Of a stretch of DNA of 64,000 nt, positions 37,276 through 45,744 are shown one piece after another. Numbering within the stretch: the stretch's first letter is position 1; each line of letters starts with the position of its first letter. Location of the stretch: the NCBI RefSeq assembly GCF_000472545.1, contig NZ_AWZV01000013.1:1-64000 (forward strand). The letters are read 5' to 3'. The position numbers and the translations under genes are program-made. The notes below the pieces were generated by a model. It was not told the DNA's origin. It did not search any database and saw only the letters and a list, made by a program, of their open reading frames with translations. The stretch is from Burkholderia sp. WSM2232. GTDB taxonomy: Bacteria > Pseudomonadota > Gammaproteobacteria > Burkholderiales > Burkholderiaceae.

Positions 37276-37920
37276 TCATGCAGCTGCGCCGCGCAGGTCG
37301 CGGATATGCTGGTAGACCGTGGCGCGGCCCATTCCGAGCACGTTCGCAACGTAATTCGCGGCACTCTTGCCCTTGAACGCGCCCTCGGCCCATAGCGCTT
37401 CCACCAGTTCCCGGCGATGGTCGCGCGTCAGCGAGTTCAGCGCGAGTTGGCGCTCCTGAAGCCACCCGTGAAGAAACGTGTTGATGCGTTCCTGCCAGTC
37501 GTCCTTAAACAGCTCCTCAGGCTGCTTCACCACACCGGCGCCTGAAATCACGCGGTCGATCACGTGCTTGATGTCCTCGAACACGGCGATGTTGTAGTTG
37601 ACGCACATCACACCGACTGGGTCGCCTGCGTCGTCAAATAGAACGGTGCTCACACAGCGCATACGCCTGCCGTCCCAGTTGACCTTTTCATACGGACCGA
37701 CCGTGCCGGACCCGACAGTGTGATCGATTTCCTCGAGCGCTGACTCGTCGCCGATCTCGCGCTTGGACAGATTGTTCGCGATGTACGCGACGGTCTGGCT
37801 CTTCAGGTCGTGAATGACGATCTCGACGTAGGGGAAAAAAAGCAGCGCGATACCGTCGGCGACACGACTATACCGGTCCAGAAGCAGGCGGCGCGCGGCC
37901 GTTGTCTTGGTCTTTCGCAT
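37276..37920 (-). CDS. YheO-type PAS/helix-turn-helix regulator (DauR-like)
   Basis: This 214-residue regulator has an N-terminal YheO-like PAS domain (DGIALLFFPYVEIVIHDLKSQTVAYIANNLSKREIGDES, about 17-120) and a C-terminal helix-turn-helix (GKSAANYVANVLGMGRATVYQHIRDLRG, about 180-210). DauR of Pseudomonas aeruginosa, which represses D-arginine catabolism, has this architecture. I take the ATG at 37918-37920. The longer frame adds ~43 residues of low-quality sequence. The neighbouring ornithine cyclodeaminase-family and FAD amino-acid dehydrogenase genes match a dauBAR-like set, so the effector is probably a basic D-amino acid or its keto product. Confidence 0.8.
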   Translation of the reverse strand: MRKTKTTAARRLLLDRYSRVADGIALLFFPYVEIVIHDLKSQTVAYIANNLSKREIGDESALEEIDHTVGSGTVGPYEKVNWDGRRMRCVSTVLFDDAGDPVGVMCVNYNIAVFEDIKHVIDRVISGAGVVKQPEELFKDDWQERINTFLHGWLQERQLALNSLTRDHRRELVEALWAEGAFKGKSAANYVANVLGMGRATVYQHIRDLRGAAA

Positions 37921-38100
37921 AAGGACAGATGGGTTCCAGTTTCGCAAGGTTTGCCGCGCGGCCGGTCGCGGTGCGCCGGTTGCGTCGTGTTGGGTCGTGT
38001 TTCCTCGGGACCAGCGCACGCACTGTATCTGCAGCACCTCATACGGCATTTTGCCATGAGCAACGCGTGCATCGGCTATCGCCGCATTGCCGCCGGGCCG

Positions 38101-39063
38101 CTATTGCGTGGTCAGATGCCTGAACAGTTCGAACGCGATTGCGACGTCTTCCAGCCCCAGCCCGATAGAGCGGAAAAACGCATGCTTTTCATAAGCTGGC
38201 CGCGCCGCTGTGCGCGACAGCAGTTCGGGCAGATCGCCCGCCACGTTGCGCGGATGCCAGCCGTGCTGCTCTGCTGCGAGCTTCATCTCGCCCGAGCTGG
38301 CAGGTGTGGTTTGCCGGTAGTCGCAGTACACGTCCATATCGGGAATCCACGCGGGCGGGATCTCGCGGGCGTTGGTCGCGTTGGTGCTGATCGATGTGAT
38401 GAGCGCGGGCTTGTTGAGCATGCCGTCTGCGAGCACAGGCGTGCCGGATGACGTGCATAGCGCGATTACGTCGGCATCCTGCACACAGTCTTCGATGCGC
38501 GCGCATGTGCGCACGCGCTCGTCGAGCGCTGTCAGTTGCCTGTGTTTTGCTTCATCAGCCTGCAAATTTCGCGAGAAGACGCGAATGGTAGTCCACTGCT
38601 TGAGCGCTGCAAGGTGGCGAATGTGAGCCTGCGCCACGGCGCCGCTGCCGATCACTGCCAATGTGCGCGAATTGGGTGGCGCCAATTGTTCAACGGCGAG
38701 CGCCGTCGTACCAGCAGTGCGCTCGATGGTGAGCAGTCCCGCATCACACCACATGAGCGGCTGGCCGGTTTGCATGGACATCAATGCGGTCCACGCCGTG
38801 ATGATGGGCCTGGACCCGGTCACGATATAGGGCGAGAGCTTGGCGCCGAACACCTGCGCATGCGCCATGGCGCCGAGATAGGTAATGAAGTCGCCTGCGC
38901 CGCCTGGCAAGAGCGTGAGCGTTTGCGGCGGCTGCACCGCGGTGTCTTTCGCAAGCGAGCGAAACATCTGCGTCAACGCTGCGCGAACGTTCAGATGGGG
39001 AAGCGCGTTGCGAACCGTTTCCTCATTAACGATCAGAGGAATTGTCTTATCTGCGTTACTCAT
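38101..39063 (-). CDS. ornithine cyclodeaminase/mu-crystallin family dehydrogenase (DauB-like)
   Basis: This 320-residue enzyme has the Rossmann motif LAVIGSGAVAQAHIRHLAAL near residue 133 and the family's substrate-side motif in GAGDFITYLGAMAH. The family includes ornithine cyclodeaminases, ketimine reductases and DauB, the NAD(P)-dependent L-arginine dehydrogenase. The genomic set (regulator, this gene, binding protein, FAD dehydrogenase) favours a DauB-like or ketimine-reductase role. The ATG at 39061-39063 is chosen. An upstream in-frame extension through the AT-rich promoter is rejected. The substrate is not decided by sequence. Confidence 0.82.
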   Translation of the reverse strand: MSNADKTIPLIVNEETVRNALPHLNVRAALTQMFRSLAKDTAVQPPQTLTLLPGGAGDFITYLGAMAHAQVFGAKLSPYIVTGSRPIITAWTALMSMQTGQPLMWCDAGLLTIERTAGTTALAVEQLAPPNSRTLAVIGSGAVAQAHIRHLAALKQWTTIRVFSRNLQADEAKHRQLTALDERVRTCARIEDCVQDADVIALCTSSGTPVLADGMLNKPALITSISTNATNAREIPPAWIPDMDVYCDYRQTTPASSGEMKLAAEQHGWHPRNVAGDLPELLSRTAARPAYEKHAFFRSIGLGLEDVAIAFELFRHLTTQ

Positions 39064-39118
39064 GTACCTGCTCTCCGCAATGTTCGCCTGATCCGGCGTC
39101 ACGGTCATTCTAAAGTCA

Positions 39119-39139
39119 AAAAGTCCAGATTGGACTTTT
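39119..39139. promoter_or_regulatory. perfect palindrome with 9-bp arms in a divergent promoter
   Basis: The arm AAAAGTCCA, a GAT spacer and the mirrored arm TGGACTTTT form a perfect inverted repeat between the divergent ornithine cyclodeaminase-family and binding-protein genes. A diverged second copy (AAGTCCA-GAA-TAGACTG) lies about 46 bp away at roughly 39167-39183. The arrangement suits a repressor acting on both genes; the YheO-type regulator at 37276-37920 is the obvious candidate. Confidence 0.7.
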
Positions 39140-39302
39140 ATTTTTGAAATTCGTTTTCTTTTGTTGAAGTCCAGAATAGACTGTTGTTCCAGAGGGTAGC
39201 CGGATGCGCATTGCACAAAACCGTTCCGGTGTTCTCTCCAGGCAGACAGGCGACGCTCGTTCGTGCCGCTGATTCGCGATCCCAAACAGACAGGGAACCA
39301 TC

Positions 39303-40100
39303 ATGCTTCGTAAGCTCCAACTTTCGTTTTTCATCGCCGCTGCTGTGGTCGGTTGCGTCGGTCCGGCCGGCACCGTCAGCGCGCAAACTCAAAACACGTT
39401 GCGCTTCGGCATCGAAGCCGCCTACCCGCCTTTCGAGAGCAAAACTGCTACGGGCCAGCTGCAGGGCTTCGACGTGGACGTCGGCAATGCCGTGTGCGCG
39501 AAGATGAGCGTGAAATGCGAGTGGGTCGAAAACGCCTTCGACGGTCTGATTCCCGCGTTGCAGGCGCGCAAATTCGACGTGATCAATTCGGCGATGAACA
39601 TCACCGCGAGGCGAAAGCAGACAATCGACTTCACGCGTCCCATCTACGTCGTGCCGATCGTGATGGTCGCGAAGCGCGGGTCGGGCCTCATGCCAGACGC
39701 GAAGAGCCTGCAGGGCAAGCGCGTGGGCGTCCTGCAGGGTTCGTCGCAGGAAGATTTTCTGAAGGCCCATTGGGCGAATGCCGGTGTTTCGGTGGTGTCT
39801 TACGCCGATCAGGATCAGGTGTACACCGACCTTGTGGCGGGACGGCTCGACGCCGCGGTCCAGGAAGCGCAAACAGTTGAAGACGGTTTCCTCAAGAAGC
39901 CGGCCGGCCGCGATTATGCGATTGCCGGCCAGCCGCTCAGCGATCCGGCCACGCTTGGCGAAGGAACCGGCTTCGGCTTGCGCAAGGGCGACAAGGCACT
40001 CGCGAAGAAAGTCGACGCCGCGCTCGAGGCTCTCAAGAAGGACGGCACGCTGAGCGCGCTGTCGCAGAAGTACTTCAATCGCGACATCATCGCGAAGTAA
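39303..40100 (+). CDS. ABC transporter substrate-binding protein, basic amino acid type
   Basis: This 265-residue periplasmic protein has a signal peptide (about 1-28, ending VSAQ) and the family 3 binding-protein signature RFGIEAAYPPFESKTATGQLQGFDVDVGNAVC, with the later RKQTIDFTRPIYVVPIVMVAKRG. It resembles lysine/arginine/ornithine or histidine binding proteins. No permease or ATPase gene follows: the next gene is a FAD dehydrogenase. It must therefore use transporter subunits encoded elsewhere, or act as a stand-alone binder. GGGAACC before the ATG is a weak ribosome-binding site. Confidence 0.9.
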   Translation: MLRKLQLSFFIAAAVVGCVGPAGTVSAQTQNTLRFGIEAAYPPFESKTATGQLQGFDVDVGNAVCAKMSVKCEWVENAFDGLIPALQARKFDVINSAMNITARRKQTIDFTRPIYVVPIVMVAKRGSGLMPDAKSLQGKRVGVLQGSSQEDFLKAHWANAGVSVVSYADQDQVYTDLVAGRLDAAVQEAQTVEDGFLKKPAGRDYAIAGQPLSDPATLGEGTGFGLRKGDKALAKKVDAALEALKKDGTLSALSQKYFNRDIIAK

Positions 40101-40210
40101 TGCGGAGCGACGCATTGCGCGGCTGGCGCCGCAGATCCTGCGCCGGCTGCACACGCCCTGTGCCGTTCATTGGGTGAGTACGGTTTTTGCGGGACAAACA
40201 GAGCGAGCTT

Positions 40211-41452
40211 ATGGATTTCGATGTGATCGTGCTGGGCGCTGGGATAGTGGGCGTGTCCGCTGCGCTGCATTTGCAGGAGCGGGGGCAGCGCGTCGCGCTC
40301 GTCGACCGGCGCGCGCCTGGGGAGGAAACCAGTTTCGGCAATGCAGGGTTGATCGAGTCCTCATCGGTCGTGCCTTACGCGTTTCCACGCAGTATCGGCA
40401 CGCTGCTTCGCTATGCGCGCAACCAGTCGACAGATCTCTACTGGGACTATCGCGCGTTGCCGTCTTTCGCGGGGTGGCTCGCGCGCTTCTGGTGGGAGTC
40501 GTCGCCCGAGCGGCTCATGAGCGCGGCGCGCGACATGCTGCCGTTGATCCGTCAAAGCGTGGCCGAGCACGATCTGCTGATCGCCCGCGCGGGTCTTTCA
40601 GAGCTTGCCGTCAGTAAGGGCTGGACGGAAGCGTTTCGCACACCTGCGGAGTTCGCACGCAATGCGGCCGCTGCCGAAGCTGCCGCGCGCGCTCACGGAT
40701 TGCGCGTGGTCCCGCTCGATGCGGGCGCGTTGGCTACGCACGAGCCCGGTCTGGCCGAGGGATTTTGCGGCGCGCTGCATTGGCAGGACCCGACAAGCAT
40801 CGTGAATCCGGGCGCTTTGACGAAGGGGTACGCGCGTCTTTTCAAACAGGACGGCGGCACGCTGCTGACCGGCGACGCAACAACCCTGCAGGCACAGGCC
40901 GGCGCATGGACCGTGCACACATCTTGCGGCCGTATTAGTGCCAGGGACGTTGTGCTCGCGCTCGGACCGTGGTCCGACAACGTGTTCGAGCCGCTCGGCT
41001 ATCGCATTCCGCTGCGCGCAAAACGCGGCTATCACATGCATTACCAGCCGACGAAGCCGATGCTCTCCATGCCCTACGTAGACTCCGAACAAGGCTACGT
41101 AGTGGCGCCCATGCAAGGGCGCTTGCGGCTTACCACAGGCGTGGAGATCGCGCGGCGTGATGCGAGGCCTACCGGCATCCAGCTCGAGCGCGCCGAGCGC
41201 CTCGCCAGGCCAGTGTTTGGTCTCGGCGAGCGGCTGGACGCGACACCCTGGCTCGGCTTGCGCCCCTGCACACCGGACATGCGGCCTGTCATCGGACCGG
41301 CGCCGCGACACAAAGGGCTGTGGTTCTCGTTCGGCCACAACCATCATGGATTGACGCTCGGCCCCGTGACAGGGCGGCTGCTTGCCGACATGATGACGGG
41401 CGCACAGCCTTTCGTCGATCCACACCCGTTTCGCGTCGAGCGGTTCAGGTAA
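40211..41452 (+). CDS. FAD-dependent D-amino-acid dehydrogenase (DadA/DauA-like)
   Basis: This 413-residue flavoprotein has the FAD-binding start FDVIVLGAGIVGVSAALHLQERG and the DAO-family C-terminal stretch GLRPCTPDMRPVIGPAPRHKGLWFSFGHNHHGLTLGP. It should oxidise a D-amino acid (or related secondary amine) to the keto acid, passing electrons to the respiratory chain. The start at 40211 is preferred to an upstream alternative eight codons earlier. Together with the DauB-like enzyme, binding protein and YheO-type regulator it fits uptake and racemisation or oxidation of a basic amino acid. Confidence 0.85.
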   Translation: MDFDVIVLGAGIVGVSAALHLQERGQRVALVDRRAPGEETSFGNAGLIESSSVVPYAFPRSIGTLLRYARNQSTDLYWDYRALPSFAGWLARFWWESSPERLMSAARDMLPLIRQSVAEHDLLIARAGLSELAVSKGWTEAFRTPAEFARNAAAAEAAARAHGLRVVPLDAGALATHEPGLAEGFCGALHWQDPTSIVNPGALTKGYARLFKQDGGTLLTGDATTLQAQAGAWTVHTSCGRISARDVVLALGPWSDNVFEPLGYRIPLRAKRGYHMHYQPTKPMLSMPYVDSEQGYVVAPMQGRLRLTTGVEIARRDARPTGIQLERAERLARPVFGLGERLDATPWLGLRPCTPDMRPVIGPAPRHKGLWFSFGHNHHGLTLGPVTGRLLADMMTGAQPFVDPHPFRVERFR

Positions 41453-41474
41453 GGCCAGGCTGGCGTGCGTACGG

Positions 41475-42395
41475 CTAGTGCGCCATGATTCCCGCGACTC
41501 TCTGCAGCAGATTCATTGGACCGAGCCTCCGGATGGTTTGCATCTGCATGTCGTTGCGAACGAAGAGCGAGCCCGCAAACCCCAGCGCGTTGACTGCAAT
41601 TCCCTCGGCACCTTCGGCGCAGCGAGGCACGAGCATCATCCATCGCGTGGTGACGAGCAGATTGTAGGGGGCCGATTGCCGTGCTTCGCCGTTCACGTCG
41701 ACGGCGTGCAGACCGGTTGCATCGAGCAGATGCAGGTACGTGTCCAATCCACTGCACGCCAGTTCCAGCGGCCGGTCGGCGAGCTTCGCATCGAGCCGTG
41801 CAAACGCATGCGCAAATCCAAGGCCGGGCACCGTGCAGACTGTTCCATCCACGGGCGCTGTAGCAAGCAGCGACTCGACCGGTACATCAGGCGCGCTTTC
41901 GTCGAGCGGCAGCGGCACGATCTGCAGGTGCTTGTGAGGCTGACTCGCGCCCGCGGCCGTGCCCGCGTTGTAAAAACCGAGGCCCTCAAACTGCGTTATG
42001 CAATCGAATAGCGCGCGAAAGTCTGCCACGTTCAGCAGGTTCTCCTGCGATTCGAAGCGGCGCGTCACCACCAGCAGATGGTGGTCGATCACGTTGAACT
42101 TGTTGAGCAGAACGAGATGCGTGTCGGAAATATCGGCGACGAACAGATTGCGGTCGCAGGGCAGGAAAGGGTTGGTCGTAAAACTGCTGGCCGCCTCTGT
42201 CTTGCGTTGCCGTGCGTCCCGTTCCTTGCGTTCCAGACTCGACACTTGCCGGATTAGAAAGCGGACACCGCCGTCTTCAATCGTTGTGCGGCTGGTTTGT
42301 ATGGGATGCAGCGCGCCGCAAGCGAGCGCATGCTGGGTCTGGCGCAAGATGGCGGGCCACAGGTTGCCGGGCGGTGTGCGAGAGGGCGTGTTCAT
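41475..42395 (-). CDS. Ap4A phosphorylase-like ATP adenylyltransferase
   Basis: This 306-residue HIT-like protein has FLPCDRNLFVADISDTHLVLLNKFNVIDHHLLVVTRRFESQ and the catalytic histidine motif GASQPHKHLQIVPLPL, with the TRWMMLVPR segment near the C-terminus. Such enzymes split diadenosine tetraphosphate into ADP and ATP with phosphate. The ATG at 42393-42395 is chosen, and the upstream extension is Arg-rich noise. It is transcribed toward the FAD dehydrogenase (22-bp gap). It has no evident link to the neighbouring genes. Confidence 0.88.
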   Translation of the reverse strand: MNTPSRTPPGNLWPAILRQTQHALACGALHPIQTSRTTIEDGGVRFLIRQVSSLERKERDARQRKTEAASSFTTNPFLPCDRNLFVADISDTHLVLLNKFNVIDHHLLVVTRRFESQENLLNVADFRALFDCITQFEGLGFYNAGTAAGASQPHKHLQIVPLPLDESAPDVPVESLLATAPVDGTVCTVPGLGFAHAFARLDAKLADRPLELACSGLDTYLHLLDATGLHAVDVNGEARQSAPYNLLVTTRWMMLVPRCAEGAEGIAVNALGFAGSLFVRNDMQMQTIRRLGPMNLLQRVAGIMAH

Positions 42396-42539
42396 CGGAA
42401 TCGGCAGCTTCAGTTCGGCGCGACGTGCAGCTTTCTTTATACACTTGCCTCGTGCCTCGTGCCTCGTGCCGCGCGTCTGCGCAACGCGCGTCGCCGTCAT
42501 GGTCGCCGTCGCAGCCGCACGAGAAGCGGCTGCGGCAGC

Positions 42540-43403
42540 CTAGCGCCGCAATTCGGCGATGATCTTCTCGGCCAGAAAATCGCACGGCGGGCGTTTGGAG
42601 GCTGTGCTTCTCGCGAGCACCACTTCGAGCGCCGCGATTTCCGGCAAGCCTTGCGCCTGGCCAAGAAGCGCGAAATGCGCGGGCACGGCGCATTGGGCGA
42701 GCGGGACCACGGCAAGCCCCGCTTCGGCCATCGACACCAGCCCCATCAAACTCGGGCTTTCATACGACGTGCGATAGCTGATTCCGGCCTGTTCGAGGCT
42801 GCGGATCGCATTCTCGCGCGCGACGCTGCCCGGCAGGAACACGGCAATCGGCAAGGGCCTTTCGCGCCAGATGTCGTGCGCGCCCGGCGATGCGGCCCAC
42901 ACCATTGGCTCCAGGCGCAGGAATTCTCCGGACAGACCCTTCACGCGCGTCGCGCAGACCAGATCTACGGAACCGTCTTTCACCATGGGCGCAAGCGCCA
43001 CGCTCGGCAAGCCGACCACCCGGATCTCCACCTTGGGATAGCTCGCTGAAAATTTCTTGAGAATGGGCGGCAGCAGCGACGACGCGTAGTCGTCCGGCAC
43101 GCCGATGCTCACGCGCCCGGTGACGTCGGGGCGCACCACGGCCGCCCAGGCTTCGTCGCGCAAGGCCAGCATGCGGCGCGCGTAGGCGAGCAGCACTTCG
43201 CCGTCCTGGGTGGGCAGCACGCTCCTCGGCTTGCGCACGAAGAGCGGCTTGCCGAGCGCGGCTTCGAGCGTTTTGATCTGCATGCTGACGGCGGACTGCG
43301 ACCGGTGCACGAGCTCCGCCGCACGGCTGATGTTGCCGGCGTCGGCCACGGCGACAATCATCGTCATCACGTCGAGATCGAGGGCTTTAAAGGGGGCGTT
43401 CAA
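42540..43403 (-). CDS. LysR-type transcriptional regulator
   Basis: This 287-residue protein has an N-terminal helix-turn-helix (LDVMTMIVAVADAGNISRAAELVHRSQSAVSMQIKTLEAALG) and a standard effector-binding domain (GRVSIGVPDDYASSLLPPILKKFSASYPKVEIRVVG). It is divergent from the alpha/beta hydrolase at 43497, with a 93-bp shared promoter containing a palindrome, so it most likely controls that gene. The inducer is unknown. Confidence 0.92.
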   Translation of the reverse strand: MNAPFKALDLDVMTMIVAVADAGNISRAAELVHRSQSAVSMQIKTLEAALGKPLFVRKPRSVLPTQDGEVLLAYARRMLALRDEAWAAVVRPDVTGRVSIGVPDDYASSLLPPILKKFSASYPKVEIRVVGLPSVALAPMVKDGSVDLVCATRVKGLSGEFLRLEPMVWAASPGAHDIWRERPLPIAVFLPGSVARENAIRSLEQAGISYRTSYESPSLMGLVSMAEAGLAVVPLAQCAVPAHFALLGQAQGLPEIAALEVVLARSTASKRPPCDFLAEKIIAELRR

Positions 43404-43422
43404 GACTGGTATCAGAAAAATA

Positions 43423-43435
43423 GATGGATTCCATC
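43423..43435. promoter_or_regulatory. 13-bp palindrome, candidate LysR box
   Basis: GATGGA-T-TCCATC is a perfect inverted repeat in the AT-rich 93-bp gap between the divergent LysR gene and the hydrolase gene, 20 bp from the LysR start. LysR proteins typically bind such dyads next to their own promoter. Confidence 0.5.
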
Positions 43436-43496
43436 AATATTACGCGATTTTCTTAAATATTGACCTACGGCATAGTGCTGCCAAAGGAGCCAGTGT

Positions 43497-44348
43497 ATGA
43501 ACGCCCGAACCGATTTTTCCCTGCTTGGCGCGCCCGAACTCTCGTTTGCGACCATTGCCTCCGGTATTTGCGTGCCTTACGTCGAGTGTGGGGAGGGCGA
43601 GCCGCTCGTGTTCGTGCACGGCTCACTGTGCGACTACCGCTACTGGAGCGCGCAGACGGCGGCACTTTCAGCGCATTTTCGCTGCATTTCGGTGAGCCTG
43701 AGCCATTACTGGCCGGCCGGCGAGGCTTGCATTCAGGGCGAGTTCGGCTGGCAGTCACATGTCGCGGAACTGGCCGAGTTCATCGAGGCGCTCGCTATCG
43801 CGCCGGTCCATCTGGTCGGGCATTCGCGTGGCGGATGCGTGGCATTTCACGTCGCGCGCGAGTACCCGCGCCTCGTGAAGACGCTCACGCTCGCGGACCC
43901 TGGCGGTCCGTTGCAGACCGACGGCATGGCCGAGGCTTCGCTGCCCGCTGCGACCAACGCGCTGCGCGCGCGCGTGGCTGAACTTATCGAGGGCGGCGAG
44001 ATCGACGCGGGCCTCGAATTGTTCGTCGACTCCGTTAGCGCGCCTGGCTCCTGGCGCAAGAGTCCAGTTGCCTTTCGCACGATGGCCGCCGATAACGCGG
44101 CCACCCTGCCCAAGCAGTTCCGCGATCCGTTGCCCGCGTATTCGCGCGAGGCGGCGCGCAGTGTGAAATGCAGAACGCTGCTGATCGAGGGGCAACGCAG
44201 CCCACGGATGTTCCGCAATAATGTCGAGAAGCTCGCGGAGTGGATCGACTACGCGGAGCGGCAGACCATTGCGGGCGCGTCGCACGGCATGAACGTGTCC
44301 AACGCGGGCGCGTTTAACCGGCTGGTACATGCGTTTGCGAGCTTCTGA
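43497..44348 (+). CDS. alpha/beta hydrolase
   Basis: This 283-residue alpha/beta-hydrolase has the oxyanion segment EPLVFVHGSLCDYRYWSAQ near residue 33, the nucleophile elbow GHSRGGC near residue 108 and a late ASHGMN histidine. No lid or specialised domain is visible. Substrate and pathway are unknown. Many relatives are esterases or C-C hydrolases of small organic compounds. AAAGGAG lies seven bases before the ATG. It is divergent from the LysR gene and stands alone. Confidence 0.88.
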   Translation: MNARTDFSLLGAPELSFATIASGICVPYVECGEGEPLVFVHGSLCDYRYWSAQTAALSAHFRCISVSLSHYWPAGEACIQGEFGWQSHVAELAEFIEALAIAPVHLVGHSRGGCVAFHVAREYPRLVKTLTLADPGGPLQTDGMAEASLPAATNALRARVAELIEGGEIDAGLELFVDSVSAPGSWRKSPVAFRTMAADNAATLPKQFRDPLPAYSREAARSVKCRTLLIEGQRSPRMFRNNVEKLAEWIDYAERQTIAGASHGMNVSNAGAFNRLVHAFASF

Positions 44349-44435
44349 GCGGCGGCTCTGCAACGCCGAGTGCCTACCGCATCTTGGGGCCAGCGGGGCA
44401 AGTGAGGCCGGCGGCGCCAGCGGCGGCCCGATTTA

Positions 44436-45671
44436 TCAGAGGCTTCTTGCGCCGGCCGCCGGTGCGCGTGGCGTCCTGGTGAGGAGTCGGCCGCGAATCC
44501 AGTCTCTCAACGGAGCAACCAGCCGCTCCTGGAAATAAACGGCCGCAACCACCGTTCCGATCAGATAGAGCGGATACGTCGCCATACTGGGTACGACTTC
44601 TTTCGACGCCGCGACGCACTCGGAAAAGTGCGCGGCGCACCACAGCGGCGACTTTCCAATGGAAAGCAGCTTCAGCACTTTGATCAGAACGAGAAAGACC
44701 GGGACATGAATCGCGAAGATGGAAAGCGCGGAGTTGCCGACGCGTGTGGCCAGCGCCGCGAATCGCGAGGGAACCGCAAGTCCCGCAAAGACAATGACGA
44801 GCAGCACCTCTGCTGGCATCAATGCGCCGTTGTGAACGATGTAGCGTGTGCTGAGCGACCCATGTGACTCGAGCCATGCCGCCACCGCGAACGAGCCTGC
44901 AAACACGAGCAAGGCGGCGCCGATCTTCGCCAGGCTCTCGTATATCGCATTGAGCTGGCCTTCGCGAAAGAGCCCGTACACGGCGATGCCGACAAGAAAT
45001 TCAGGCAGGCGCAGCACCGGGTTGCGCATGACGATGCCGACTGCAACAGGGCCGTACCAGTGCATCAGCGTCGCGACGACAGGCGCGATGAGATAAAGCA
45101 CCCACAGCACGAATACAAGCCGAAACTTGTTGCGTGCCTGGAGAATGCGCGGCGCGAAGAAGGGAAACGCCAGATAGAAAAAGAACAGCGTTGCGAGCGA
45201 CCACGACGGCGGATTCACGGAGCCATACAGCGGATACCACACCTGAAGCAGGAACAGGTTCAGCACGAAATTGAAGGCCGTTTCGGTCGAACCTAGCGTG
45301 ACGAAGTGCTCGCCATCGTCGAGCGTCATCAGTGCGAACTGGTGGAATCCTCGCGTGCCTGCCACGGAGACGAGCAACACCAGTACCAGAGCGATCAGAT
45401 GCACCGGGTAAAGGTTTGACAGGCGCTTCACGAAGAACTCGCGTGTGCCGCCGCGCAGTTCCGTCGTGCGTCCAAAGTAGACGTGGGCCAGGATGAAGCC
45501 CGACAGAATGAAGAACGAACTGGTGGCAAACCCGCCGAGATTGGCCAGTTCGACGAGCGGCAGCGTCACGTACTGCGGGTACTGATGTATCGAGTGAAAG
45601 ATCATCAGATAAACGGCCAGCGCGAAGCGAAGCACGTCCAGACCAACGAACTTGTTCATCATGATGTCCAC
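44436..45671 (-). CDS. acyltransferase-3 family membrane protein
   Basis: This ~411-residue polytopic membrane protein has the acyltransferase-3 start FVGLDVLRFALAVYLMIFHSIHQYP, with the conserved His in the first helix, and about ten hydrophobic helices. The family O-acylates surface sugars (O-antigen, exopolysaccharide, Nod factors). The frame opens with GTG at 45669-45671; the ATGs at 45662 or 45659 are equally possible. It is the most downstream of three leftward surface-polysaccharide genes (after GT2 at 45745 and TupA-like at 47008), suggesting acetylation of a surface glycan. Confidence 0.88.
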   Translation of the reverse strand: MDIMMNKFVGLDVLRFALAVYLMIFHSIHQYPQYVTLPLVELANLGGFATSSFFILSGFILAHVYFGRTTELRGGTREFFVKRLSNLYPVHLIALVLVLLVSVAGTRGFHQFALMTLDDGEHFVTLGSTETAFNFVLNLFLLQVWYPLYGSVNPPSWSLATLFFFYLAFPFFAPRILQARNKFRLVFVLWVLYLIAPVVATLMHWYGPVAVGIVMRNPVLRLPEFLVGIAVYGLFREGQLNAIYESLAKIGAALLVFAGSFAVAAWLESHGSLSTRYIVHNGALMPAEVLLVIVFAGLAVPSRFAALATRVGNSALSIFAIHVPVFLVLIKVLKLLSIGKSPLWCAAHFSECVAASKEVVPSMATYPLYLIGTVVAAVYFQERLVAPLRDWIRGRLLTRTPRAPAAGARSL

Positions 45672-45744
45672 GCAAGATGGGGTTACGCAGAAGGGATTGC
45701 GTTTCGCTGCAATTGAATGACGCGCGTCGAGTTATTTCGGATCA

